The notes below the pieces were generated by a model, which was given only the letters and a program-made list of their open reading frames with translations, was not told the origin of the DNA and did not search any database. 64,000 nt of DNA, taken from JAVVHH01 sp963848035. GTDB taxonomy: Bacteria; Pseudomonadota; Alphaproteobacteria; Acetobacterales; Acetobacteraceae. Shown one piece after another: positions 50,977 through 59,325 of this stretch. How positions within the stretch are numbered: the stretch's first letter is position 1; every line of letters starts with the position of its first letter. Position numbers and translations under genes: made by a program. The DNA lies in contig CAWKCD010000001.1 in the NCBI GenBank assembly GCA_963848035.1, positions 3,534,001 to 3,598,000 of the forward strand, given 5' to 3'.

Positions 50977-52667
50977 TACGCGCCGGTCCGGGCTAGGCGG
51001 CGGGTGCCGAGGGTGAAGACGAGCATGATCAGGCCGACGACGGCGGTTTGGATGAGGGCCATGGCGGCGGTGAGTTCGGACGAGCTGGCGAAGAAGGCTT
51101 CGACGATGGCGGGGGTGAGGACCTTGGAGTTGGGGCCCTGGAGGAGGATGGAGGCGCCGAGTTCGCGGACGGAGGCGATGAAGAGGAGGAGCCAGGCGGC
51201 GAGCAGGCCGGGGCGGAGCAGCGGCATGGTGATGGTGCGCATGCGGTGCGCCCAGGAGGCGCCGCAGACCTGGCCGCATTCCTCGAGGCTTTTGTCGAGC
51301 TGGACGAGGACGCCGGAGATGGTGCGGACACCCAGGGGGAGGAAGACGGTGAGGTAGGCGATCAGGAGGATCCAGAACGTGCCGTAAATGGGGAACGGGG
51401 CGGCGAGCCAGGCCCACATCATGCCGAAGGCGAAGACGAGGCGGGGGACGGCCTGGGGGAACATGACGATGTATTCGAGGGCGCCGCGGCCGGGGAGGCG
51501 GGAGCGGTTGATGATCCAGGCGAGGAGGAAGGTGACGACGACGCCGATGGTGGCGGTGAGCAGGCCGAGGAGGAGGGAGTTCACGAGGGCTTCGCGGACG
51601 GCGTTGAGGGAGAGGGCTTCGCGGAAGTGGTCGAGGGTGAAGTTGGTGGCGGCGGGGAGGGCGACGGCTAGCTTCTGGAGGGCGGCGTAGATGAGGGTGA
51701 GGAGGGGGAGGATGACGGCGCAGACGACATAGAAGGCGCAGATGGCGAAGAGGGGCCAGCGGAGGCGGCCGACCTGCATCAGGCGGGGGCGGAAGGCCTT
51801 GCCGGTGACGGTGACGTAGCTGCCGCGGGCCATGAGGCGGCGATAGAGGAAGAGCATGGCGAACATGACGATGAAGAGGGAGGTTCCCATGGCGGCGGCG
51901 AGCGGGATGCGGGGCGGGTATTGGGAGACCATCTGGTACATGGCGGTGGTGATGACGTAGAAACGGTTGGGGAGGCCGAGGACGAGGGCGGCGGAGAAGG
52001 ATCCGAGCATCTCGGCGAAGACGTAGATGCCGGCGCCGAGGACTCCGGGGGCGACGAGGGGGAGGGTGACGCGCAGCATGGTGCGGAGGCGGCCGCCGCC
52101 GATGACTTGGGAGGCTTCCTCGAGGGACGGGTCCATGGATTTCATGACGGCACCGATCATGACGAAGGCGACGGAGCCTTCGAAGAGGGCCATGACCCAG
52201 GCGATGCCGATGGGGCCGGTGATGTCGATGAGGGGGTCGGAGAAGCCGAGGGTGCGCCAGAGCTGGTTGATGAAGCCGCTTTCGGGGGCGCCGAGGAGGC
52301 TCCAGGCGAGGGCGCCGAGCAGCGGGGTGACGTAATAGGGGATGGCCATGGCCTGTTCGAGGGTGCGGCGGAAAGGCACTTCGGTGCGGTTGAGGATCCA
52401 GGCGGTGAGGAAGCCGAAGACGAGGGCCATAACGGAGGCGGCGAGGGACACCACCAGCGTGTTGAGGAGGATCTGCCAGTAATCGGCGAGGCGGATGAAG
52501 TTGCCGAGGCCGTAGGCGGTGGGGGGACGGGAGTCGGGTTCGCCGACGTCGAGGGCGGCTTGGAGGAGGAAGTAGACGGGGTAGAGGACGGCGGCGGCGG
52601 CTAGGAGCGCGATCCCGCCGCCGACGACGAGCTGGGTTGGGAAGGCCGAGCGGCGCGGGGCAGGCAC
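50976..52667 (-). CDS. ABC importer permease, two fused permease domains (FbpB/AfuB type)
   Basis: 563 residues with about twelve transmembrane segments in two similar halves. EAA-type loops occur in each: SLEEASQVIGGGRLRTMLRV in the first and SLEECGQVCGASWAHRMRTI in the second. Fused permeases are characteristic of ferric-ion and some phosphonate/putrescine-type importers. GTG start follows the binding-protein stop without a gap (TAA then GTG). Confidence 0.92.
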   Translation of the reverse strand: MPAPRRSAFPTQLVVGGGIALLAAAAVLYPVYFLLQAALDVGEPDSRPPTAYGLGNFIRLADYWQILLNTLVVSLAASVMALVFGFLTAWILNRTEVPFRRTLEQAMAIPYYVTPLLGALAWSLLGAPESGFINQLWRTLGFSDPLIDITGPIGIAWVMALFEGSVAFVMIGAVMKSMDPSLEEASQVIGGGRLRTMLRVTLPLVAPGVLGAGIYVFAEMLGSFSAALVLGLPNRFYVITTAMYQMVSQYPPRIPLAAAMGTSLFIVMFAMLFLYRRLMARGSYVTVTGKAFRPRLMQVGRLRWPLFAICAFYVVCAVILPLLTLIYAALQKLAVALPAATNFTLDHFREALSLNAVREALVNSLLLGLLTATIGVVVTFLLAWIINRSRLPGRGALEYIVMFPQAVPRLVFAFGMMWAWLAAPFPIYGTFWILLIAYLTVFLPLGVRTISGVLVQLDKSLEECGQVCGASWAHRMRTITMPLLRPGLLAAWLLLFIASVRELGASILLQGPNSKVLTPAIVEAFFASSSELTAAMALIQTAVVGLIMLVFTLGTRRLARTGA

Positions 52668-53696
52668 TTAGAGGCCGAGCATCGCGTTCCATTCGCGGGC
52701 GAAGGTGGGTTGGCTGGCGAGGTAGTCGTTCATGTCCTTGGGCCAGAGGACCTTGAAGTCGGAGAGGTGGCCGCCGCCGGGCATCGGGGGGGCGTCTTTG
52801 CGCATTGAGGGGTAGATGAGGTACGGGTTGCTCTGGGTGACTTCCTGGCCGTCGGGGGAGAGGAGCCAGTCCATGAAGAGCTTGGCGGCTTCGGGATGGG
52901 GGGCCTTGCTGACCACGCCGGCGCAGGTGGGGGTGACGGGCAGGCCGAGCGGGGGAACGACGAAGGCGATGGGGGCGCCCTTCTGTTTGTAGAGGTAGTA
53001 GCCGGCGAATTCGGCGAGGGCGCAGACCTTGTCGTCGCCTTTGGCCAGGCGGTCGAAGAGTTGGGCGCGGGCGTCGAAGCCTTTGGGGCGCTGTTTGGCG
53101 AAGTCTTTCCAGAACTCGTCGCCGTATTCCTTGCGCAAGGTGTACCATTGGGCGAATTGCATGCCGGAGGTGGCTTGCTTGACGCTGATGGCGTTGCGCC
53201 ATTTCGGGTCGAGCAGGTCTTTCCATGTTTTGGGCGCGTCTTCGGGTTTGACGCGGTCGGTGTTGTAGGCGATGCCGGCGAAGGTGACGCCGCTCCAGGT
53301 CCAGAAGCCGGGCGGGTCGCTTTCGTATTTGGGGTCGAAGGCGGCGAGTTGCGGCGAGGCGTATTGCTCGAAGCCGCCTTTCTTCTGGAAGTCGATTGCG
53401 GTGCCGATCTCGGAGAATTGGATGACGTCGACGCTGTAGCGGCCGGCGCCTCGTTCGGAGAGGATCTTGTTGAAGAGGGCGCCGTTCTGGGCGCGGAGAT
53501 AGTTGGCCTTGATCTTGGGATAGGCCTTGTTGAAGCCGGCGACGACGGCCGAGGCGGCGGATTCGCCGTCATGGGTGTAGAACAGGACCTCGCCTTCGGC
53601 TTCGGCCTTGGCGACGTCGGCGCGGGCGGGCCGGAGCGGCAGGGCGGCTAGGCCGAGCCCGGCGCCGAGCACGGTCCGGCGGGTGAGTTCGTTCAT
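52668..53696 (-). CDS. ABC importer solute-binding protein (AfuA/FbpA type)
   Basis: 342 residues from ATG 53696. Twin-arginine-like signal NELTRRTVLGAGLGLAALPL, cleavage near ARADV. The mature domain is a type II binding protein: GEVLFYTHDGESAASAVVAGF, YNTDRVKPEDAPKTWKDLLD, FMDWLLSPDGQEVTQSNPYL. The FbpA-like layout with a fused permease suggests Fe3+ or a small organic acid or phosphonate; the exact ligand-binding tyrosines cannot be assigned by eye. First gene of the second importer operon, preceded by a candidate promoter. Confidence 0.88.
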   Translation of the reverse strand: MNELTRRTVLGAGLGLAALPLRPARADVAKAEAEGEVLFYTHDGESAASAVVAGFNKAYPKIKANYLRAQNGALFNKILSERGAGRYSVDVIQFSEIGTAIDFQKKGGFEQYASPQLAAFDPKYESDPPGFWTWSGVTFAGIAYNTDRVKPEDAPKTWKDLLDPKWRNAISVKQATSGMQFAQWYTLRKEYGDEFWKDFAKQRPKGFDARAQLFDRLAKGDDKVCALAEFAGYYLYKQKGAPIAFVVPPLGLPVTPTCAGVVSKAPHPEAAKLFMDWLLSPDGQEVTQSNPYLIYPSMRKDAPPMPGGGHLSDFKVLWPKDMNDYLASQPTFAREWNAMLGL

Positions 53697-53750
53697 CGGC
53701 AATCTGCCCTCCCAGGTCGCAGCGCGTCGGCGTGCGTCGTTATCGCTTTG

Positions 53751-53778
53751 GTTATAGTCGGGGGACGGTGGAGGTAAA
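53751..53778 (-). promoter_or_regulatory. Candidate sigma-70 promoter of the AfuABC-type operon
   Basis: On the minus strand TTTACC (53778-53773) and TATAAC (53756-53751) are separated by 16 bases, 55 bases upstream of the binding-protein ATG. Both hexamers stand out in the GC-rich background. Assigned by eye only. Confidence 0.35.
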
Positions 53779-53911
53779 CGCAATTTCTGAGTGACGACGC
53801 CAAGAGGAGAGCTGGTTTGTCGAGGTGGCGGTCGACAGATATCGTAACAAGTCAGCGCTTCTTCGCAACGAGTTGTTGTAGCACTGCTCTCGCTTGATTG
53901 GGAGTTGGGCC

Positions 53912-54226
53912 GTGTTCACGCGACCTGAGGTGGTTACGCTTACGACATGGAGGGCTGGGCATCTTCTCGGGCTGCAGGCGCGCTGGGTGGATGCCGAGAC
54001 GGCTGGCGATTACGTCGCGGAGGTGTATTGCCGACGCCATCCGGAGCAGGCGCTTTGGCTGATCTGGAAGCCGCGGCGGGAGCTGGTCTGCGTGCGTTTG
54101 CTGGCGTCGGGCGAGGAGATGGAGTTCGACACGCTGACCGAGGCGCTGTCGGCGATCGCCTCGTATGCGGTCAACCAACCTGGCTGCGCGCCGGCGATGC
54201 GGCCCGAGGTGGACGCCCAACAGTAG
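53912..54226 (+). CDS. Hypothetical protein
   Basis: 104 residues from GTG 53912 after GGGAGTTGGG; an in-frame TTG start lies 18 bases earlier. The sequence FTRPEVVTLTTWRAGHLLGL, then CRRHPEQALWLIWKPRRELV, looks like a compact soluble alpha/beta domain with no signal or membrane segment. Not recognised. It lies 64 bases upstream of the CHASE2 kinase gene on the same strand, so it could belong to that module. Confidence 0.55.
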   Translation: MFTRPEVVTLTTWRAGHLLGLQARWVDAETAGDYVAEVYCRRHPEQALWLIWKPRRELVCVRLLASGEEMEFDTLTEALSAIASYAVNQPGCAPAMRPEVDAQQ

Positions 54227-54290
54227 GATTAGGTTGCGCTCGGCGGCCGGCGGGCTGCACAAGCGTATAGCCGGTTAAACTACGAGGGAC

Positions 54291-56324
54291 ATGTCGTCAC
54301 TGAAACAGCGGCGAGGGCAGACGGGTTCGCGCCGCGTCCTCGCCCTGTCGTTCCTGATGCTGATCGGATCAGTGGCGGCTTTGCGGCTGGCGCCGGTTTG
54401 GCCGCGGCTGTGGCTGTTCGACCTGTATGAACGGCTGGATCCGCCGAAGCGTGATTCGTCACGGATCGTCATCGTCGACGTGGACGGCGACTCGGTGCGC
54501 CGGATCGGGCCGTGGCCTTGGCCGCGGGACCGGCTGGCGGAGATCATCGAGCGTGCGGGGGCGGCGCGGGTGATCGGGGTGGACATCCTGCTGCTGGATC
54601 CCTCGCGCGAGGTGAGCGCGGCGGCGGAGCGGCGGCTGACGCGTGCGATCGCGCGGAGCCGCGTGGTGCTGGCGGCGACGCAGGCGGACGGCAGCGGCGC
54701 GGGGGAGCTGGATGGGGCGGCGGTGGCGGTGACGCCGGTGTTGCAGATCGGCAGCGATGCGCAGGAGCTGGTGCCGGGCATCGGGCGGATCGCGTGGCCG
54801 TTGGCGGTGTTCGCCGGGCCGGCGAGCGGAACGGGGCTGGCGGTGGTGCTGCCGGGGCGGGACGGGGTGATCCGGCGGTTGCCGGGCTTGTATGCGGCTG
54901 GGGTGACGCTGCTGCCGAGCTTCGCGCTGGAGGTGCTGCGGGTGGCGGCGGGGCAGGGCGCGGTGCGGGTGCGGGCGGCGGCGGCGGGCGTGGAGCAGGT
55001 GTCGATCGGGGCGATGGCGGTGCCGACGGATGGCGGCGGGGCGATCTGGCCGCGGTTTTCACGGGAGACGCCGGCGCGGGTGGTTCCGGCCGGGCAGGTG
55101 CTGACGGGCGGGGTGGATCCGTCGGTGTTCGAGGGGCGGATCGTTCTCATCGGCGCGAGTTTGGCGGGGTTGGGGGACATCCACTTCACGCCGCTGCGGC
55201 AGACCGAGACCGGGACGATGATCAACGCGCAGCTGATCGCGAGCGTGATGGATGGCGACGCGCTGCGGCGGCCGGCCTTGGCGGACGGGGCGGAGGCCGT
55301 GCTGCTGGTGCTGCTGGCGGTGGGGAGCGTGGCGGCTTCGGGGCGGCTGTCGAGCTTGATGCGGACGGTCGTGGTGGGCGTGACGGTCCTGTTGCTGGCG
55401 GCCGGGAGCTATGCGGCGTTCGTGGTTTCGGGGGTGTTGCTGGATTGGACGCTGGCGGCGACGGGGCTGGTGCTGGTCAATCTGAGCCTGTCGGCGTTGC
55501 GGGCCCGGGACGACCGGCGGGCGAGCCGGGCGTCCGAGGTGGCGCTGGCGGCGGCGCTGTCAGAGGTGGAGTCGGCGCGCGGGGTGGTGACGCAGGCGTT
55601 GAACGGGACGAAGCTGGCGACGCTGGGGGAGCTTGCCAGCGTGCTCGCGCATGAGCTGCGGCAGCCGATCGCGATCATGTCGATGGCGGCGGAGAACGCG
55701 GACGCGTCGTTGCAAGAGGGCAACATGGACGTTCCGGACGCGCGGCTGCGGATCGACCGGATCATCTCGCAGGCGCAGCGGGCGGAGAGCATCATCAGCC
55801 ATCTGAGCATCTTCAGCCGGGCCGATCCGGGGGCGGCGGGTCCGGTCGCGCTGGGGGAGGCGATCGAGGGAGCGCTGCTGCTGGTGGGGCCGTTATTGAC
55901 GCAGAATGGCGTGGCGACGGCGGTTTCGTGCCCGGCCGGGCTGCCGATGGTGATGGGTGTGAAGGTTTTGATCGAGCAGGTGATCATCAACCTGTGCAGC
56001 AACGCGAAGGATGCGCTCGTGCAAGGGCGGCAGAGCGGGCGGGCGATCACGCTCTCGTTGCGGGCGGAGGCGGGAAAGGTGGCGCTCGAGGTGGCCGATA
56101 ACGGGCCGGGGATCCCGGCGGCGGCGATGGCGCAGTTGTTCGAGCCGTTCTTCACGACCAAGCCGGCGGGGGAGGGGACGGGGCTGGGGCTTTCGGTTTG
56201 CCGGCGGATCGTCGAGTCGATGGGCGGGACGATGGTGGCGCGGAACCTGGAGAGCGGGGGCGCGGCGTTCGTGGCCACGTTCCCTGCGCTCGGTAGTCAG
56301 TCGGGGAATTTGACGAACTTGTAG
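54291..56324 (+). CDS. CHASE2-domain membrane sensor histidine kinase
   Basis: 677 residues. One N-terminal helix (~14-32), then a periplasmic CHASE2 domain (~40-330: IVIVDVDGDSVRRIGPWPWP, RVIGVDILLLDPSR, FEGRIVLIGASLAGLGDIHF), three more helices (~340-415), and a cytoplasmic kinase. The H-box is SVLAHELRQPIAIM (phosphorylated His), N-box NLCSNAKDAL, G-boxes DNGPGIP and GTGLGLSVCRRI. It faces an OmpR-type regulator gene tail to tail, with the last 28 bases overlapping, and a FecR/OmpA gene pair lies beyond. CHASE2 is usually paired with FecR proteins. Confidence 0.92.
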   Translation: MSSLKQRRGQTGSRRVLALSFLMLIGSVAALRLAPVWPRLWLFDLYERLDPPKRDSSRIVIVDVDGDSVRRIGPWPWPRDRLAEIIERAGAARVIGVDILLLDPSREVSAAAERRLTRAIARSRVVLAATQADGSGAGELDGAAVAVTPVLQIGSDAQELVPGIGRIAWPLAVFAGPASGTGLAVVLPGRDGVIRRLPGLYAAGVTLLPSFALEVLRVAAGQGAVRVRAAAAGVEQVSIGAMAVPTDGGGAIWPRFSRETPARVVPAGQVLTGGVDPSVFEGRIVLIGASLAGLGDIHFTPLRQTETGTMINAQLIASVMDGDALRRPALADGAEAVLLVLLAVGSVAASGRLSSLMRTVVVGVTVLLLAAGSYAAFVVSGVLLDWTLAATGLVLVNLSLSALRARDDRRASRASEVALAAALSEVESARGVVTQALNGTKLATLGELASVLAHELRQPIAIMSMAAENADASLQEGNMDVPDARLRIDRIISQAQRAESIISHLSIFSRADPGAAGPVALGEAIEGALLLVGPLLTQNGVATAVSCPAGLPMVMGVKVLIEQVIINLCSNAKDALVQGRQSGRAITLSLRAEAGKVALEVADNGPGIPAAAMAQLFEPFFTTKPAGEGTGLGLSVCRRIVESMGGTMVARNLESGGAAFVATFPALGSQSGNLTNL

Positions 56325-57019
56325 CCGACTTGGCGGACGGTGGTGATGCAGCTCGAGCCGTCGCCGTTTCCCGGCTGCGTGGCGCCGTCGAGCTTGGCGC
56401 GGAGGTTGGCGATGATGGCGTCGACGGCGCGGTCGCCGGGCTGCCAGGGGCGGTGGAAGACGGCGATCGAGAGGGCGTCGCGGGAGTGGACCTGGCCGGG
56501 GGCTTCGGCGAGGACGCAGAGGGCGTCGAACTCGGCGGTGGTGAGGTGGATCGAGGGCCGTCCGGCGCGGACGACACGATGGGCTGCGCGGTCGATCGAC
56601 CAAGGATTTTCCTGGGCGGGCGCGGGGGAGTCGGGGCGGGCTCGGCGCAGTTGGGCGCGGAGGCGGGCGACGAGTTCACGGCCGGACACCGGTTTGCTGA
56701 GGAAATCGTCGGCGCCCATCTCGAGGCCGAGAATGCGGTCGGTCTCCTCGCGGTTGGCGGTGAGGATCAGGATCGGGGCGTCGGAGACCTGGCGGAGTTG
56801 GGGCAGGCGCGTTAGGGTGTCGACGTCGGCGAGCCATTGGTCGAGGATGATGGCGCGCGGCTTCTCGCGCTCGATGGCGAGGATAGCGTCGTCCCAATTG
56901 GCGGCGGTGACGCAGCGGAATTCGTAGCGTTCAAGGAAATCGGAGATCTCGCGAGTCAGCCCGACGTCGTCGTCGGCGACGACAATGCAGGAGCGAACCT
57001 TGTCCAACAACTCTGTCAC
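56297..57019 (-). CDS. OmpR/PhoB-type response regulator
   Basis: 240 residues. Receiver domain (IVVADDDVGLTREISDFLER, phospho-acceptor aspartate in AIILDQWLADVDT, ILTANREETDR, SKPVSGRELVARLRA) and a winged-helix DNA-binding domain (HLTTAEFDALCVLAEAPGQV, SRDALSIAVFHRPWQPGDR, TVRQVGYKFVKFP). Probable partner of the CHASE2 kinase: the two genes converge with a 28-base overlap of their coding ends. Divergent from the FecR gene, so it may control fecR-ompA through the 63-base shared promoter. Confidence 0.92.
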   Translation of the reverse strand: MTELLDKVRSCIVVADDDVGLTREISDFLERYEFRCVTAANWDDAILAIEREKPRAIILDQWLADVDTLTRLPQLRQVSDAPILILTANREETDRILGLEMGADDFLSKPVSGRELVARLRAQLRRARPDSPAPAQENPWSIDRAAHRVVRAGRPSIHLTTAEFDALCVLAEAPGQVHSRDALSIAVFHRPWQPGDRAVDAIIANLRAKLDGATQPGNGDGSSCITTVRQVGYKFVKFPD

Positions 57020-57082
57020 TTGATCGATTGCCCTCCATGGCCGGGCTTACTATAGGGTGGAGATCGACGTTCGGCCAAAGTT

Positions 57083-57541
57083 GTGGAAGGTTCGATATTG
57101 CGCCAGATCATTGCGGCCGTGTTTTTGCTGTTTCTTTCGATGGCTGCGCCTGCTGGTGCGGCGGACACCGCGATCGGCTTCGTCAAGCTCGTGAGCGGGA
57201 CGGCGACGGCCTTGCGGGGCGGGGAGCGGGTGCCGCTGGTGCTCGGGGCGCCGGTGCAGGCGGATGACGAGTTCGAGACCGGACCGAACGGCACGCTGGG
57301 GGTGACGTTCCGCGACAACACGCGGATTTCGCTCGGGCCGAACACGCGGGTGAACGTGAACAAATTCGTATTCGCGCCGGCCGAGCAGCAATACGGGCTC
57401 GGGCTGCGGCTGATCCTGGGGACGTTGCAGTATATCTCGGGGCTGACGGGCAAGTTGTCGCCGGAGAACGTGTCGATCAGCACGCCGAACTTCGTCGTGG
57501 CGGTGCGGGGCACGCGGCTGCTGATCCGGGCGGAGAATTGA
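57083..57541 (+). CDS. FecR-domain exported protein
   Basis: 152 residues. GTG start. A signal peptide (RQIIAAVFLLFLSMAAPAGA) is followed by a FecR fold (IGFVKLVSGTATALRGGERV, GTLGVTFRDNTRISLGPNTR, ISTPNFVVAVRGTRLLIR). In CHASE2-containing systems FecR proteins are thought to be the periplasmic ligand-binding or structural partner. Followed by an OmpA-like lipoprotein gene, two bases after its stop. Confidence 0.88.
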   Translation: MEGSILRQIIAAVFLLFLSMAAPAGAADTAIGFVKLVSGTATALRGGERVPLVLGAPVQADDEFETGPNGTLGVTFRDNTRISLGPNTRVNVNKFVFAPAEQQYGLGLRLILGTLQYISGLTGKLSPENVSISTPNFVVAVRGTRLLIRAEN

Positions 57542-57543
57542 GG

Positions 57544-58137
57544 ATGCGCGGTCATGGTATCGTCTTGGGGCTGCTGCTGGCGCTGGCCGGGTGCGGTCTG
57601 CCGGGCAACGTGGTGGTGCTGACTCCGGACGAGGACGGCAAGATCGGGGCGGCGTCGATCAGCAATGCGAGCGGGACGGTGCCGCTGGACCAGCCGTTCG
57701 AGGCGGTCGGGGCGCGGTCGGAGAAGGCGCTGGCCAAGCCGTTCGTGGCCGAGAAGGCCGCGGTGCAGCGGGAGTTCAACGGCGTGCTGTCGGCGACGCC
57801 GCGGGCGCCGGCGGTGTTCGTGATCGGGTTCCTGGCCGGGCAGGCGGTGATCGATCCGGGATCGGTGGCGAGGGTGGACGAGGCGATCGCGAAGGCGAAG
57901 GCGACCGCGGACGCGGACATCAGCGTGGTGGGGCATGCGGACCGGACCGGGACGGACTCGTCCAACCTGGAGCTGTCGCTGGCGCGAGCGAAGGCGGTCC
58001 GCGATCGGATGGTGAGCGGAGGAGTCAATCCCGACATCATCGACGTGGGCTATCACGGGGCGAACAATCCGATCGTCAAGACGGCGGCTGGCGTGGCGGA
58101 AGCGCGCAATCGCCGGGTGGAGATCACCATTCGGTAG
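57544..58137 (+). CDS. OmpA-family peptidoglycan-binding lipoprotein
   Basis: 197 residues from ATG 57544. The lipobox LLALAGCGL gives lipidation near residue 17. The C-terminal ~100 residues are an OmpA/MotB domain (DISVVGHADRTGTDSSNLEL, SLARAKAVRDRM, ARNRRVEITIR) that binds diaminopimelate in peptidoglycan. Residues ~25-95 are unique. Together with FecR it would link the envelope to the CHASE2 kinase. It ends 12 bases before REP-like copy 2. Confidence 0.88.
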   Translation: MRGHGIVLGLLLALAGCGLPGNVVVLTPDEDGKIGAASISNASGTVPLDQPFEAVGARSEKALAKPFVAEKAAVQREFNGVLSATPRAPAVFVIGFLAGQAVIDPGSVARVDEAIAKAKATADADISVVGHADRTGTDSSNLELSLARAKAVRDRMVSGGVNPDIIDVGYHGANNPIVKTAAGVAEARNRRVEITIR

Positions 58138-58148
58138 GGTTTCGGCGT

Positions 58149-58170
58149 GGCGGGTTCCACCCGCCCTACG
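58149..58170. repeat. REP-like hairpin, copy 2
   Basis: GGCGGGTTCCACCCGCCCTACG, with perfect arms GGCGGGT and ACCCGCC around TCC. It lies between the convergent OmpA-like and ispA genes and, as at copy 1, its minus-strand TAG is the stop codon of a gene, here ispA. It may serve as a bidirectional terminator. Confidence 0.7.
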
Positions 58171-59068
58171 AGTCGCGGGCGACGACGAAGTGGGCCAGGG
58201 CGCGGAGGCGGTCGGCCTCGGGGCCGAAACTGTCCAGGTGACGGATCGCCTGATCGGCGAGCATCTCGGCCTGGGTTCGCGCGCGGTCGACGCCGAGGAG
58301 GCTGACGAGGGTCGCCTTGCCGGCGGCTTGGTCCTTGCCTGCGGTCTTGCCGATGCCTTCGGTGGTGCCGACGGCGTCGAGCACGTCGTCGGCAATCTGG
58401 AATGCGGCGCCGAGGTCGCGGCCGTACCAGGCGACCTGGGTGCGGATCTGGGAGGCGGCGCGGCCGAGGATGGCGCCGGCCTCGGCGCTGTATTGGATGA
58501 GGCGTCCGGTCTTGAGCGCCTGGAGGCGGCCAACTTCGGCGGAGGTGAGGGTCTGGCCTTCGGTGGCCATGTCGATCATCTGGCCGCCGACCATGCCGCG
58601 GGCGCCGGCGGCGTGGCCCAGGGCGAGCACCAGTTCGCAGCGGGCGAGCGGGTCGGAATGGGTGTCGCTCTCGGCGAGGATCTCGAAGGCGCGGCCTTGC
58701 AGGGCGTCGCCGGCGAGGATCGCGGTGGCTTCGTCGAAGGCCTTGTGGGTGCTGGGCTTGCCGCGGCGGATGTCGTCGTCGTCCATGCAGGGGAGGTCGT
58801 CGTGGACGAGCGAATAGGCGTGGAGCATCTCGACGGAGGCGGCGACGCGGGCGGCCGAGGTCTTCGAGACGGCGAAGAGTCCGGCGACTTCCATGACGAG
58901 GAAGCCGCGCAGGCGCTTGCCGCCGCCGAGGGTGGCGTAGCGCATGGCCTCGAAGAGACGGCGCTCGGCGCCGTCGGGGAGCGGCAGGAGCGCGTCGATG
59001 GCTTCTTCGACGAGGGCGGCCTGCTCGGCGAGAGCGGCTTGGACGTCGATCGCGGTCAAGGTGGTCAT
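58166..59068 (-). CDS. ispA: Polyprenyl synthetase (farnesyl diphosphate synthase)
   Basis: 300 residues from ATG 59068. Adds isopentenyl diphosphate to dimethylallyl/geranyl diphosphate. First aspartate-rich motif LVHDDLPCMDDDDIRRGKPS, second QIADDVLD, plus MRYATLGGGKRLRG. Length and motif pattern fit short-chain (C15) IspA. Its ATG overlaps the xseB stop by four bases. Its stop TAG lies in REP-like copy 2. Confidence 0.94.
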   Translation of the reverse strand: MTTLTAIDVQAALAEQAALVEEAIDALLPLPDGAERRLFEAMRYATLGGGKRLRGFLVMEVAGLFAVSKTSAARVAASVEMLHAYSLVHDDLPCMDDDDIRRGKPSTHKAFDEATAILAGDALQGRAFEILAESDTHSDPLARCELVLALGHAAGARGMVGGQMIDMATEGQTLTSAEVGRLQALKTGRLIQYSAEAGAILGRAASQIRTQVAWYGRDLGAAFQIADDVLDAVGTTEGIGKTAGKDQAAGKATLVSLLGVDRARTQAEMLADQAIRHLDSFGPEADRLRALAHFVVARDS

Positions 59069-59295
59069 TCCACCGCTTTGAGCGCGAGGGAGCCGTCGGC
59101 TTTCTCGACGATGGCTTGGACGCGAGCTTCGGCTTCGGCGAGCTTCTGCTCGCAGTGGCGGCGGAGGGCTGCGCCGCGTTCGTAGCAGACGATGGCGTCT
59201 TCCAGCTTCTGCTGGCCGCCTTCGAGTCCGCGGACGATGCGCTCGAGTTCGGCCAGGGCGTCCTCGAAGGAGAGGGCGTTGATGTCGTCGGCCAT
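59065..59295 (-). CDS. xseB: Exodeoxyribonuclease VII small subunit
   Basis: 76 residues. LSFEDALAELERIVRGLEGG and LEDAIVCYERGAALRRHCEQ are the XseB helices that bind XseA. xseB-ispA is a widely conserved pair. Located 31 bases downstream of the HDAC-family gene. Confidence 0.94.
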   Translation of the reverse strand: MADDINALSFEDALAELERIVRGLEGGQQKLEDAIVCYERGAALRRHCEQKLAEAEARVQAIVEKADGSLALKAVE

Positions 59296-59325
59296 GCGGC
59301 GGCGCTTCCTGTGGTTCGGGCGGCC

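Noticed and set aside
49891..53226. A 1,111-codon open frame on the minus strand across the ATPase, permease and binding-protein genes
   Set aside because: Only its last 361 codons match an ABC ATPase. The rest is Arg/Pro/His-rich low-complexity translation in the wrong frame of two clear transporter genes, an effect of high GC.
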